A DNA stretch of 64,000 bases from the NCBI RefSeq assembly GCF_024166365.1, contig NC_064831.1:28324768-28388767 (forward strand), written 5' to 3'. Each line of letters starts with the position of its first letter. The stretch's first letter is position 1. Below the pieces are notes generated by a model. It was given only the letters and a program-made list of their open reading frames with translations, was not told where the DNA came from and ran no database searches. The translations under genes were made by a program, and so were the position numbers. This document shows positions 1-12,247 of this stretch, in pieces. This DNA comes from Elephas maximus indicus (lineage: Eukaryota > Chordata > Mammalia > Proboscidea > Elephantidae).

Positions 1-285
1 TCATTCACACAAAGATTATCAAAGCTGCTCATTTTCAGCCTCCTCAGTGCTAAATGGTTAATGTACTTTTTATTTTTCACTTCACGCTCACAATAAGCCT
101 TTGAGGTATTATACTCACCCCACAAATGTGAAAACGGACCTTCTGAGTGGTTCATATTCCTAGTGAGTATCCAAGCAGGGTTCAAAATCCGGTTTGTCTC
201 ACTGTAAAGCTGGAGTTCTTTTCAGTATGCACAGTGACCTCACAGTGTGTTCACGTTAGCTGTGGGATGTCAGTGTTACTACTGA
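1..285. other. Left edge, nothing recognised
   Basis: Unique-looking intergenic sequence with no gene or clear repeat that I can name. Confidence 0.5.
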
Positions 286-1670
286 CCGTTTTACAGATTG
301 ATTCATTCATTCAGTAAAGATGTGTTGATACCCTTACATGCCAGGCACTGTTCTAGGCACTGGAGTCACAGCAATACTCAGAATTGGCAAATCTCTGCTC
401 CCGTTGGAGTTTACGTCATAGGGTGAGGATGAGGAGAGGAACAAACCCGACAAATATGTGTCAGCTGGCAAGTTCTATGGAGAAAAATAAAGCAGAGACA
501 AGGGGCTAGGAAGTACTAAGAGGAGTGGGATAAAACTGTAGCTCTTGGATGGATATAGAGCGGTCAAGGAAGGTGTCTTTGATGAGGTACTATGTGAGCG
601 AGCAGAGACCTGGAGGAGCAAGGGAGCCAGCCATGGGCTGTCTTGGGAAAGAGTTTTCCAGACAGAGGGACTAGTGAGTGCAAAGTCCTTGAGGTAGGGA
701 TGTCTTGGCATATTGGAGTAATAGCTGGGAGGCCAACGTGCCAGTAGTGCTGTAAACAAGGGGGAGAGAAGAAAGAGGCAAGGCCAGAGAGGAAGCTGAG
801 ACTAAATCACATGGTCTATTAGGTCATTGTAAGAACTAACAGTCTTACTCTGAATGAGACATACCATTGGATGGTTTTCAGCCATGATTAAACTTCCATG
901 ATTACTCTCGCAGCACAGCTGTGGGGGGAACAGACTGCAGCAGCGCAAGAGGAGAACCAGGGGGACTAAGCAGGAGGCTCTATTGTTATAGTCTAAGTGA
1001 GAGAGAGGGTAGTTTGGACTAGGGTAGTGGCAGAAGACAAGTCTGACTGCAAGGGTTTTGGCTTGAGCACAAAAAGATAGTATCGCCATTTACTGAGATG
1101 GACAGGACTAACGGAGAAGCAGAGTTGGGGGTAAAGAACAGTAGTTTGGCTCTGGACATGTTGTTTCTGAGATGCCTATTACAGAAGTTGTCAAGTAGGC
1201 AGCTGGATTCCTGAGGCTAATTTCAGAGGAGAAGTCCGTGCTGGATACATAAATGTGGGAGCCTATCAAGGTATCTGTTAAATATCACAGATGAGAACAC
1301 CTAGAGAGAAAGAAAAGAGGTACAACAACTAAGCCCTAGTACACAGCAAACTTGAGCATTTACAGAGGAGGAGGAACCAGCAAAGAAAAATGAGGAGTGG
1401 GCAAGGAGGGAGAAGGAGAACCTCAGGAGACCTCAAGAGCAAAGCATTTCAAGGAAAGAGTGATCAATTTGGTCAAATGCCACTGATAGGTCAAGGAAGA
1501 TGAGGGCCAAGAATTGACCGATGAATTTTGTAGACTTAGGCCACTGAATGGAGGTGATTGGTCCCAGCTTCCCTGGAACGAGAAAACGGAGGCTCCAAGA
1601 GATTAAATAAATTGAACAACCAAGGTGAGATAGCCAGTTAGCAGCAGAACTAGGCGGAGAACTGAACACT
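286..1670 (-). mobile_element. L2 LINE fossil with reverse-transcriptase remains
   Basis: Read on the minus strand, the right end translates to LALIFLDLSVAFDQIDHS, the LDLSxAFDxxDH reverse-transcriptase motif of L2/CR1 LINEs. The left end is the L2 tail, cagtgcctagaacagtgcc followed by tgaatgaatgaat. Frames are broken by many stops, as expected of an ancient mammalian element. Confidence 0.8.
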
Positions 1671-2150
1671 GAATACAGGCCATCTGAAGTTAGCCATGTT
1701 TTTTCAATCCCAGTCCAGGGCCCTTCTTCAACAATAGCTTAAGATGTCACCCGCCCCAGGGTAAAAGTATCGTTAGGAGGACTCTAAAAGAACACTGAGG
1801 CTTTCAACAAAAAGAAATAGACTTCAGTAGTAGAACTTGAAGCCACAATGACAGTCAGAGAGTGGTTTGGTATTTCATAACACAGTGAATACTCTTCAAA
1901 CCAAATGAAACAGGTGTAGGTGGCCACTGCAGCCAGGGCATGCACAGGTGTCAAAACACACTTCACTACACAGGAATTCCTACACGTCCTCAAAGCAAAT
2001 TCTCTGTTCATTCTATTTCACTACATGATTTCCAATCCAAAAAAAAAAAACCATAGGCCTGATTACCATATATTACCAAGTACTGTCAGTGGAGGCTTGT
2101 GTATTGATGCTCAACAGATTTCAGTGGAGCTTCCAGTCTAAGACTAGGAA
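1671..2150. other. Intergenic, nothing recognised
   Basis: No exon signature or convincing repeat except a short A run at 2039-2050. Confidence 0.4.
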
Positions 2151-2151
2151 G

Positions 2152-2275
2152 AAAGGCCTGGCAATCTATTTCTAAAAATTAACCAAGGAAAACCCTATGG
2201 ATCACAAAGACCCAATCTCATTGTGCACGAGGTCACCATGAGCTGGGAGGCCCACTCAACAGCAGCTAACAATAA
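2152..2275 (+). mobile_element. Old AfroSINE-like 3' part
   Basis: aggcctggcaatctatttct, then aaaccctatgga, gaggtcaccatgagctggga and caacagcagctaacaa. This is the diverged back half of the SINE seen throughout the window. Confidence 0.55.
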
Positions 2276-2599
2276 ATGTACAGTCAGGGTTTGAATAAAC
2301 GTGAACTCTTGTTTCCCCACCCTCTTTCCTTGGCTTGATTTTTTTTATTAAGTTGCCAAAAAACGGGGTGGGCTTTAGATTGTAATGAATCAAACACACT
2401 TTTATGAATGCAAAGGCACAAGAAAGCCCTAAACCATTCAGGCATTAAAGACACAGTTTTAACAGTCCCTACTTCTCCCCTCAAATCCACAACCATCACC
2501 ACCCAAAGATGCCGGTCCATTTAAAGCACCCACGCTTGCACCGCACTCCGTTGCACTCTGCGATTCCGTTTTGTAGCCTAGCAAGTGAAGACTTCCAAA

Positions 2600-3390
2600 G
2601 GGAGGAAAAGCGGGAAGGAGAAGGAAAACGAGATACAGAAGCGGCCACAGAAACACGGCTCAGAACAGAAAAGTTACTGCAGGGAGGCGGGGAAAGGAGG
2701 GGAGGATTCCGCCTTTCAGAGGAGAGGATGAGCATGTAGACGTCGCCTGGCCAACTCTACCTCTGGAGAGAAAGGAAAAGATGGGTGCAAAGCTGAGACG
2801 CGTGGCGGAGAGGAGTCCGGCTGCGGGGCTCTAAACTTTCCAAAGAGTCCAGGTGCCACGGCTCGGACTTCGGACTCCACACCTGGTCTCGCCCTCCAAG
2901 GCTGCAACTCCCCTCGCCTCCCTTCTTGCCTTTCCGTCCAGGAACGCCAGGCAGAAAGGAGCGCGGAGTGGAAAGGGTCCAGGGCTTCAAGGTGGGAATG
3001 GGGGCCGGGCGCAGGGTGCCGCTCGGTTACCTGAGGCCGCCGTGTCTCCCCAGAAGTGAAGGTGCAGTGCAGCTCACGACGAGCTTTGCTGCCCCGCCTT
3101 CGAGTCCCATCCCGGCCGGCTGCCTGGTCTCCGGGCTTTGTGCCCCTGGCTGCTGCCCGCAGACGCCTGACCCGGGACGGGACACGCTCTCGCGTCAGGA
3201 GCAGTGTCCGGGCGCTGCTCGTGGACGCGCGCCGAGAAGCCCGGGGCCCAAGCGACCGCGTGCGTTCCCTGGAGGTTCCTCTAGGTGGCGGCACGCCGGA
3301 ACCTCGGCACCCTCGCCCCTACTGGTCATGCCCCACCTGGCTCCGGAGCCGGCGGCCTGCGCCTAGGCCAACTTACCTATCCTGGGGTCT
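2600..3390 (-). promoter_or_regulatory. CpG island with minus-strand splice donors
   Basis: Between about 2780 and 3370 the sequence is strongly GC-rich with undepleted CpG, unlike everything around it. GC boxes occur (gccccgcc at 3091; ggaggcgggg near 2684). On the minus strand two strong donor sites are present: GGATAG|gtaagt at 3377/3376 and CCTCAG|gtaacc at 3031/3030. This looks like an active promoter transcribing leftwards, away from FGG. From memory, long LRAT transcripts in human begin upstream of FGG in this orientation, so a distal LRAT or lncRNA first exon is possible. No coding exon is identifiable. Confidence 0.6.
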
Positions 3391-4074
3391 CGAGCTCCTG
3401 CCACTCTGCCCTCAAGTGATTTCACCAACGGTTACCACAAAAGACAGCGAAGGATTCTTGACTCAGCTCCTCTCTGTTTTTGAGTTTGCGCAAATTAATC
3501 TTGCATACCTCCCCTCTTCCAAATTCTAAATTGGAGAACGGATAGTCCAACAAAATGAAAATATGAGAGCCCTCCAGTTCTCTCCCAAGGAGCCAGAAAA
3601 TTGTATCTGAGCCAGCTCTGTTCCTCCAGTCAGGTCTGTGAAGAACCTGATTTTTCTTTCAACCCTTCTAGTGATAAATACCATCTGAACAAGGCCTGCT
3701 TGGTACCCTGAGACCCCGGCAAATATTCTTTCTCAGGCACGGAGAGGATGCAAAAGTAGTATACCCGCGAAGTTTACCAGCCACTTTATAGTCGGCAAAG
3801 AAAGGGGAGCCAGTCTCCTTTTTTACACTCCATTTTTGAGTAGTTTTGTTTCTACTTGTCTTTCTTTCAAGGCCCTTAGCACTGGCTCTCTTCCTAGATT
3901 GAATTTAGTGAGGCAAGAGTTTAAGTTAACATATTTAGTTCTTACAATTTACCAGGTACAGTTATAAGAATTTTCTTCATAACAATAATAAAAATAAGCT
4001 TTTATATAATGTTTTCAGTGTTTTATATTTATTAACACCTTAAATAAAACTATCTTATTGTTGTTGTTGTTGTT
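3391..4074. other. Intergenic, nothing recognised
   Basis: Mixed unique sequence ending in a short TTG repeat (4060-4074). Confidence 0.4.
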
Positions 4075-4232
4075 GGAGCCCTGGTGGCACAGTGGTTAAG
4101 AGCTCAGCCGCTAATCAAAAAGTTGGCAGTTCGAATCCACCAGCCACTCCTTGGAAACCCTGTGGGGTAGTTCTACTCTGTCCTATAGGGTCGCTATGAG
4201 TTGGAATCAACTGGATGGCAATGGGTTTGGTT
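4075..4232 (+). mobile_element. AfroSINE, short form
   Basis: Starts ggagccctggtggcacagtg and ends in atggcaatgggtttgg. It has a tRNA-like box B (agttcgaatcc). It joins an opposite copy tail to tail. Confidence 0.9.
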
Positions 4233-4431
4233 TATTGCTGTTAAGTGTCATTGAGTTGATTTCGACTTATAGTGACCCCATGTGACAGAGTAGAACTTCC
4301 CCATAGGGTTTTCTAGTGTGTAATCTTTACGAGAACAGATGGCAAGGTCTTTCTTATGGAGCTGTTGGATTTGAACCACTAACCTTTTGGTTACAGCAGA
4401 GCACTTAACCACTGTACCACCAGGGCTCCTA
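4233..4431 (-). mobile_element. AfroSINE, inverted relative to its neighbour
   Basis: The minus-strand copy ends with accaccagggctcct (its head) at 4431. Its tail touches the preceding plus-strand copy. Confidence 0.85.
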
Positions 4432-4435
4432 TAAG

Positions 4436-4745
4436 GTGGGTAATACTATCATTCATATCTTACAGTTGAGGAAACTGAGGAACAGAGATGTAAGTATCTT
4501 TCCCAAGGCCACACAGCTAGAAGTAAATTATAAGTCTGGGATTAAAACCCAGGCAGTCTGGCTCATGGCTCCAGTGTCCATATTCTTAGTGATCATGTTA
4601 TACTGCCCCACTTGAAAAAAACAATTAATTATGATCTCATTTACTCCTCATAGCAAACCTATAAGTGGATTCTGTTATTGTTTCCATTTAGGCACAGGGA
4701 GGTTAAATAATTGTACAAGATAACAGAACTAGTAAGTGGTACAGA
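4436..4745 (+). mobile_element. MIR SINE fragments (two)
   Basis: 4440-4565 carries gaggaaactgaggaacagag and aaggccacacagctag, the MIR core. 4630-4745 is a second, more decayed copy. Confidence 0.75.
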
Positions 4746-5669
4746 CAAGATTAGAGCAGTCAATCTATTCCTTGACTAACTTCAATGATAGAGGGAGAAG
4801 AATTGCTTAGAAAGTGTGTGAAGCTTTCACAACCTTCAAATACTGAGCCCCCAGCCCTTCAGTTTCAGTCCCGTCAATGTCTGTCCTCAGACCTAACAAT
4901 AGGCTGGACTGTCTCCAGGTACCTCCACCATCCCTGCACTCCACTAGTGATGCCTAAAGCATTAGCAGCCCAGAGCTCAAAGCCAGGACTAAGGCCCAGC
5001 TGCTTTGCCTACAGCTGGGACAACCCTTCCCTGAGAAAGTCATGGCTTATACAGACATGTACATACTGTGGCACTTCATAAGCTCTCATCTCTTTTGTGT
5101 CCAGGCCTCCAGGACACGTTGGGAAGGGACAACCAGAGGCACCAGTACCACCAGGACCTCTTTGCCTATTTGCCCTGCACACAAAGCAGTGTTTTCTTTC
5201 TGAAGGCGATGACAGCAACAGGGAGAGGAACAGAAGACATGTGAGGCCATAACCACACGAATAACTGGTGTTATCTCTGTGTATGACATCCACTCCTTTC
5301 TCCCTGCTGAGATGAGCTCCGTCTTACCCTAACCCCCCGGAGGCGCCAAACCCACCAGACTCCACAGCTCCTCTAGCCCAGCAGATGAGCAAGCCTCTTT
5401 CGTGTGTTCACACCTGCATTCTGAGTTCTGGGTTCTGGTGTGAGGACCCACTGTGAATGTTGATGACACTACCTCACCACCTCTTTATCAGGACAAAAGC
5501 AGGGATAAGAAACTATACCTACACAAAAGGAATGGGTAAGGGGAGATTTTATGTAGCAGCTTGAGTGGATATGTAAGTGTGGCTATTGCTATCTGGTAGT
5601 AAAAAAACTTCACCATTAGGTGGCTCTATTACATTAAGTATTAGAGAGGGCTATCTCTTCAACCAAACC
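4746..5669. other. Intergenic, nothing recognised
   Basis: No splice-bounded frame or clear repeat seen. Short open frames here have no recognisable similarity. Confidence 0.4.
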
Positions 5670-5735
5670 AAAAAAAAAAAAACCCGTTGCCATTGAGTCG
5701 ACTCCGACTCATAGTGATCCTATAGAACCTTACAA
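5670..5735 (-). mobile_element. AfroSINE/RTE tail fragment
   Basis: A run of A followed by cccgttgccattgagtcgac and gactcatagtgatcctata. Confidence 0.75.
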
Positions 5736-5775
5736 CAAAAGGACCTTAAAATAAAGCCTAGTTCTAAGCACCTAA

Positions 5776-5952
5776 GGAGCCCTGGTGGTGCAGTGGTCAG
5801 CAGTTAGAAGCCACCAGCCACTCCTCGAGAGAGAGATGTGGCAGCCTGCTTCTGTAAAGACTACAGTTTTGGAAACTCTATGGGGCAGTTCTGCTCTGTC
5901 CTATAGAGTTGTTATGAATTGGAATTGACTCGACAGCAACAGGCTTTCTAAG
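5776..5952 (+). mobile_element. AfroSINE, long form
   Basis: ggagccctggtggtgcagtg head. It contains the internal agagatgtggcagcctgctt segment that the short form lacks, and the gacagcaacagg tail. Confidence 0.85.
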
Positions 5953-6261
5953 CACCTTATGTTGTTATTCTGGCCACTAGCTCCAGTAAGCCCTATGTAA
6001 TCACAAACATTTATAATGATATGATACATAAAAACCATTCACAATGTAATCCAAAAGATTCCTCTAAGCTCCTCAGGAAATTCAGTACAACTAGGAGATT
6101 AAGTTCACAGAACATACTAATCAGCAAAATCTGTTTTCTAGAATGCCACCCACTTCCGGCTTCAGAGAACATGAATTAAGTAAAATGACTATTACTCTGT
6201 CTGTATTATCAGACACGCTATTCAACAGTAAAGGTTCTACACACACACACACATAAGTCTT

Positions 6262-6460
6262 TAGGTGGCACAAATAGTTTGCACTTGACTACTAACCTAA
6301 AAGTTGGCAGTTCAAACTCACCCAGCGGTACAGTACCTCAAAAGATAGGCCTGGCAATCTGCTTCCCTTAAGATTACAGACAATAAAACCCTACAAAGTA
6401 ATTCTACATGGGTCGCCATGAGTCAGAATCAACTCAAAGGCAACTGACAACAACAACATA
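6262..6460 (+). mobile_element. AfroSINE-related SINE
   Basis: ggtggcacaaatagtttgca head, aagttggcagttcaaact box B region and the gggtcgccatgagtcagaat tail. Confidence 0.75.
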
Positions 6461-7152
6461 TATTATTGTTTATTATTTTTCAATTTGAAAGCATTCTAAG
6501 GCACAGATAAATAGGTGAAACGAGTTTCTTTTTGGAAATCTGAGTCTTTGACACGTCTGTAGGCATAGGGTCATGAGGCAAGGACAGAGCCAGCCTTTCC
6601 TTCTGTGTCCTCTTAGCTATTCAGCTCAGGCCCAAGTTGTGTCTTCAGGCTCTTTTTTCCCCCCCCACACACCGTAGTTTCTCCTTGGAAGCATCCCTTC
6701 TCTCCCCTTGACTCTCCTGTCGGTTCTTATTCTCAAAGCTCTTTCTCCAGCATTCCAATACGGTCAACTCTGAGACATCTCACTACCTCTCTAACTTAGA
6801 ATGTTGACCATTGGACTGATCATTTTCTTTCTCCTTCAAACCAGTTCCTCCTCCTATTTATGTTAATGATCCTCATCTTTTCTGTCCTTAACAGTTACTA
6901 TCTTTGACTCTTTCCTCCCCCCGCTTCCTCCCAATGCAATCCTTCCCTAAGTCTTTCTGTTCTATTTCTGCAAAGTGCATGAATCTCTCCAATTTCTGGA
7001 GCACCTGTTATGTGTACGGGCATGTGTAATATGTTAAGGCCTGGGGGCTAGTGCCAGTCTGCTTTTCATTCTTTTGCTTTCCGTATAAAATAGAACAAAG
7101 GGAAATTATATGAGGTTTTATATTGTTGAGTGGACTCAGCCCTCCTTATATA

Positions 7153-7335
7153 CAAACCAAAACCAGTTGCCATCAAGTCCGACTCATGTTGACCCGACGT
7201 GTTGCAGAGTAGAACTGTGTTCTTCTCAGTAGATCACCAGCCTTTCTCCCAAGGCTCTTCTGGGTGGGTTATGAACTGCCAACCTTCCAACTAATTGTCA
7301 AGTGTTTAACTGTTTGTGACACCCAGGGACCCCTC
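7153..7335 (-). mobile_element. AfroSINE-related SINE
   Basis: ccagttgccatcaagtccga at the left, gacacccagggacccc at the right (reverse orientation). Confidence 0.75.
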
Positions 7336-8892
7336 CTTAGTTAAAGCAGGTGTGATTGCTCTTTAGCACTGTGCGAGGCTGTGCTTCACTGACATTTCTC
7401 TGCCTAGTAATCATCTGGAGGAACTTGTTAATAAAACGCAGATACCTAGGGCTCCCACCCAACTAATTTGATTCAGTAGATCTGCAAAGAGACTGAAGAA
7501 TCTGCATTTAAAAGAAAAAAAAAATAGAACAAAGTGATCTAAAGAGTATTTTGAAGAAACAGTCATAAGAAATATTAAGCACTTAAACTAGAAACAAAAT
7601 ATTGTTCTCGATCCTTAAATTGCTTTATACAACTACTTTTAAATCAGTCACTTAACTTGTGATTAAGTATCTCTCCAAATTGCTATTTCCTAAGAATATG
7701 TCTTTAGACTTTCATTTCTTTGGTTTCTGGTTTTATCTCGTAAATTTCAGTCTTGGTAGAAGTAATACCTTAGGCCAGATGAGTTATTCATACCTTACTG
7801 TGTATAAGTTTATCAGATCCTATTACTAAAAGAGCAGGAAGTAGATAGAGATTTTGAATGGAGAAAGAAGGTAACACCTGTATCATTCCCCATTTGGGGG
7901 ATTGGGACTTGGGTAAACACCCCCAACTAAGCTAGTGTGCTGGGGCCAGGCTGGGATGGTCTGGGAGGTTTCCTTACAGCAGACAGAGACATGGGCATCT
8001 GAGGCTCATTTGCAAATTGTAGTTGAGGAATGGGGTTTAGGGGGTGGCAGACCCAACATCTGCAAAAGCTTTCCAAATGTAGGTCATGATCACTACTCGT
8101 ATTGGCGCATCCTGAGGTGTAATTGAGAGAGTTGGGTTAATACATGGGGCCAGGACAGAAAAGCCCAAGGAAAGGGACAGCTGAAGATCACTTGGCTTTC
8201 ATTACCATACAAACTAACCTAGTCCTGTGTGGTCTAGACATTTTTCTTAGGAGCAAGCACTTGACAGAGCTCCAAAGCACAAGGCTGTAAATGCCCTCAT
8301 TTCTGCATCTTCTAGGATTTTATCTACCTTTGTTGCAGTTGCCCTGTTTGCTGAGGGCCCACCTGTTCCAGGCAAGCAGGAGTAGCTTCGAGGTCTTCAC
8401 GTATGTAGTCTTCTGTCCTCATTGCTCCCCACAGAGCAGATCATGAGAAGCAGTGGCCACCAGCTCTTGAACATTCTTTCAATATTATCGTGTTCTGGCA
8501 CTTGTCCAGCCTGTTTTATGGGTATCACCTAAAGTTTTTTTTAAACTCTTATTTAATTTATTTTTTGTGAAAACATACACAGCAAAACATCTACCATAAT
8601 GCTCAATGGAATCCAGACCTTCTGGAGCCATTGCGGCTGGATGAACACCCAAAATGATTGCTCTTTAAACCTTAAACCTCAAACCAAAACTATCCCCTGA
8701 AGTCTGCTTTGAATCAAATAATAAAAAAAATAGGTTAGCTTAATTAGTAAAGTATGTCCACCTTGAACATCGTGCTCTTTCAAAGAATTATCTATATGGG
8801 ATGAAATTGACAACAGCATCTAGAAAGGTTAGATGAGAAGCTTAGATGGCAGTGAGATTACGTTAATGGTGGTTGGAATAATTTGGAAAAGG
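7336..8892. other. Intergenic, nothing firmly recognised
   Basis: 7380-7500 resembles an old LINE tail. The rest shows no gene or named repeat. Confidence 0.35.
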
Positions 8893-9365
8893 ATAGCATC
8901 TTAGGCTGGTTTCTCTCCATATAGAAAAAGAGAGATAGATTTATTTCATGGAAATGGCTCATGCAGTTGTGGAGGATGGTAAGTCCCAAATCTATGGGTC
9001 CAGCATCAGCCTGGGGGGTTCTCCTGACTCACGTGGTTGCAGGGGCTGATGAACCCAAAATTGGCAGGTCAGATGGTAGGCTGCCGGCTCACAGGGCTGT
9101 GGGAACCGGCGAATCCTAAAATCTGCAAATTGGGCTGCAGTCTGCTGGTTCACGTGCCAAGAACTGGAGGTCAGATGATGACAAGTTGGATGCAGGGTCT
9201 AGAGAGAGAGAGAATGAGCTTTGCCAGAACATCCACATGTATCGGATACAGGCCACATCCCTAAGGAAACTCCCCTTACATCGGATCACAAATGGAGTGT
9301 AATCACATAACACTGAAAATCATGGCCTAGCCAAGTTGACATATAACATTAACCATCAGAGATGG
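8893..9365 (+). repeat. Interspersed repeat with internal 60-70-bp quasi-repeats
   Basis: The block has successive variants of 'gct/gatgaacccaaaatt...ggtcagatg...tgccggctcac' at about 9020, 9080 and 9140. It ends with aagttgacatataacatt aaccatca. It behaves like a lineage repeat; I cannot name the family. Confidence 0.5.
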
Positions 9366-9784
9366 TGAGAACCATTACACAACTTGAAAAATGTAAAGAA
9401 TGATATACTTTGTGTTGTTTTTAAGTGTTGTGTAGTTTTGCTTTTTTTTTTTTTTTTTTAAATAAATATATGTGAGGTCCCCTTCAGTGAAAAATCAGAG
9501 AGCATCTCTTTGCCCTCTTTGCCCTCCCAGAGCCCCTCAAATTGAGTCACAGGAGAATCACTTTGGTTCTCCCCTGGGTGGTTAATCACCAGTTTTATAA
9601 CTTACCCACACTGTAGTACTTGATTGTCTTATATCTGTGAACAGATTTTGCTTTGAGACAGGTTCTTTCAAGGCCATATACTTCACTTTTCTTGACCGAT
9701 CTTGTAAGTTGCTTGATGGTTATGTGCTCTGCCATAAATTGCATTACCGTATTCTCTTACTGTGTTCAAAATATAAATATATTT

Positions 9785-9880
9785 TCAGTATATATTGAGT
9801 ACACTGTTTCAAGTGCTGCAGATAACAACAGATAAAAATCTTTGCCTTCATGGAGCTTACATAAATTTTATTAGAATTAA
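9785..9880 (+). mobile_element. L2 LINE tail-type fragment
   Basis: Contains agtgctgcagataacaacag and ccttcatggagcttacat, typical of a mammalian LINE 3' region. Confidence 0.5.
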
Positions 9881-9890
9881 TTTATTATTA

Positions 9891-10055
9891 CCAAAAAAAA
9901 ACAACCAAACTTGTTGCTGTTGAGTTGATTCCAAATCATAGTGACCCTATAGGACAGAATAGAACTGCCCCATACAGTTTCCAAGGAGCAACTGGTAGAT
10001 TGGAACTGCTGACCTTTTGGTTAGCAGCTGTAGCACTTAGCCACTACGTCATTAC
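9891..10055 (-). mobile_element. AfroSINE, short form
   Basis: A run of A, ttgttgctgttgagttgatt, then gaccctataggacagaatag and ccttttggttagcagc in reverse orientation. Confidence 0.85.
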
Positions 10056-10379
10056 TGCGTCATTATTACAGGACTATAATAACGTTACGAAATTTTATGG
10101 GACTGTGATATCTCAACCAAATTTGGGAGAAGATATAGCTAACAAGTTATGTTGGGAGTACTTTGTGAAGAGGATCAAATACAAGGCTGAGAGCTTGTAT
10201 TTAACTGGGTAGGAAATAGGGGGTCGTTGGAGGTTTTCAATAGAGAGAATAGTATACTCAAGTTCCACTGTAGGATACCAGCTGTGACAGTAGTGTGTAG
10301 ATGGACTCCATGGTGTTTTCTGACTGGCTTCCATAGGGTTCCTCTCTTAGCATACTTTCTTCCCACTCTGTCACTTGCC

Positions 10380-10430
10380 TAAAAAACCAAACCCAATTCC
10401 ACTGAGTCAATTTCGACTCATAGCTACTTA
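10380..10430 (-). mobile_element. AfroSINE tail fragment
   Basis: aaaaaaccaaacccaattcc followed by gagtcaatttcgactcatag. Confidence 0.7.
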
Positions 10431-10619
10431 CCTAAGCCTTGTCAAATCTCTGACAACTCCAAACCAAAACGTATAATATGTTGCAATCAAACCATCCACC
10501 CTGCAGATCATACTGGGGCCTGCAGGTGGCAATGGTGAGCCAGCTATGAGCTTGGTAATGCCCTACTACAAACCCAGCAAATGTCACCTTCTGGAGAGCT
10601 TCCCTGACCACCATATCTA

Positions 10620-10825
10620 AATGGCATCCACTGGAGTTGCTCTCAATTGCTTAATCTTCTTTTATTTTTCTTCACATCCTTTGTCACTAATTGGCATTAT
10701 ATATTGTTCACTGCCTCTTCCTCCCCACTAGAATATAAACTTCTTGACAGCAGGGACTTTGTTTTGTTCATTGTATTGAACAGGCCTGGCAACGCTCCAT
10801 AAACATTTACGGAATGAATGACCAC
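10620..10825 (+). mobile_element. L2-type LINE tail
   Basis: gaatataaacttcttgacag, agggactttgttttgttcat and cataaacatttacggaatga match the end of L2/MIR3-type elements. Confidence 0.65.
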
Positions 10826-12140
10826 TTTGGTCTCAGCGTTCAGTGGAGGAACACCATGGGAATGTATGCAGTGACCCAGCAATCAAATTTTGGAGTGCAT
10901 GTTTGAGCATTATTTTGGGAATTTTCCTAGGCCAAACCTATATGTTTTCTGGGTCAAAGCTAGAGATGGTTGACCATATCAGGAATATATGAGGAAAGGG
11001 GTGACGAAGAGGCCCACATACCCATCGTGAGATCATGCGCTATTAAATATCAATGAAATGCACCTGGGTAAACTAACCTAATAAAGTGTATTGGGTGAGA
11101 GCCAAAGAAAGTATGGACAGGAGAATATCAGGTGGTTTTCTAACCCAGACAGATGCATGATTAAGCAATTGGTCTCTTGGATGTCAGTAAACAGAATTTC
11201 CTCTACGTCGTTTACAAAAGATGAAACACAGTGTTCTGAAGTTTGACTTATCTTGTTCTCAGTATGGATGAGTCTGTCTTGGTTAGTCCTGCAGACAGGC
11301 TGTTTTTCAGTAATCTACAGCCACAGTGGTTATCAAGCAAGAGTGTGATTTACACTCAGGTCTTCCTTGCAAAACATTCAGTAAATATTTGGGCTTATGA
11401 CTTACCTGATTCTGCAAATCATGTCTTTGTTTACCAAGCAGAGTTCACTGCTCCTGCACTCAAGGTAAAGCACACACGGCAATCTACCAGGAAGAATGGT
11501 AGATTGTGTGCCTGTTAATGGATGAAGTAAGGTTCACCTAAGTGTCAACAGAAAGTTAGTCTTTGTACAGTCTAGTCTTTGTTATTTAACTTTAAAGGAC
11601 TATAGCACGATATACTGAAGTAATAAACTAAGCAAAGTAGTTAGAATTTAAAACAGAACTCCAAATCTATTAAATGCTTTAATCATCCCAATTCAACATT
11701 GCAAGTTAAAGCAAGTGTGTGAAATCAGCAAGATAAGATGAGTCATTTTGTTAATTTGGTAACATTTTCCATTCGTCCTCCTTTAGGAATTTTTTTTTTT
11801 CTCTTCAGAGATAGTTTATGTTCCAATGGCCAGAATTTGTCTCAAATACAGGGCTGTCCAATTTCACCAAAACCAGTATTTCTACTCAGAGTCTTAAAAC
11901 TTTCTTTTCTCTAGAACTTATTATTGTGCATGTAACTTGGCTCTTTTACGTTAGTCAACCACACTCACATGCTCTTGTAAGTCTTCTGCTGATCACATGT
12001 AGCAGTGAACATGTTTTCATAGAGTGGGTGATCTCACATGGTCGATTACATGGTGATAGACACAACAGGGGCCCTGTCACAGAGACCAATGTGGCACAAC
12101 AAAACACGTCTAATGGCTTTACTCCAGTTTGTCACAATCG
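10826..12140. other. Intergenic, nothing recognised
   Basis: No splice-bounded coding similarity. The 139-residue frame at 11818-12237 shows no family features. Confidence 0.4.
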
Positions 12141-12144
12141 AGGG

Positions 12145-12225
12145 CAACCTCAGTTCTATTCTGCACACGTGGGGTCACCCTGTGTTGGAATCGACTTTAC
12201 AGCAACTAACAACAGGACCGTCTCA
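12145..12225 (+). mobile_element. AfroSINE-related tail
   Basis: ctgcacacgtggggtcaccc then gttggaatcgactttacagc. Confidence 0.6.
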
Positions 12226-12245
12226 GACATTTGGTAATCCCTGGC

Positions 12246-12247
<2 letters not shown>

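Noticed and set aside
2716-3294. 192-residue minus-strand open frame in the CpG island
   Set aside because: It is Arg/Pro/Ser-rich, as expected of stop-poor GC-rich DNA. No domain is recognisable, and strong splice donors lie in and just upstream of it. I treat the region as promoter/first exon.
4075-4232. tRNA gene suggested by the box B-like ttcgaatcc
   Set aside because: The motif recurs in every AfroSINE copy. It is a SINE promoter relic and no cloverleaf was evident.
11818-12237. 139-residue plus frame
   Set aside because: It runs into a SINE tail and has no family features or splice support.
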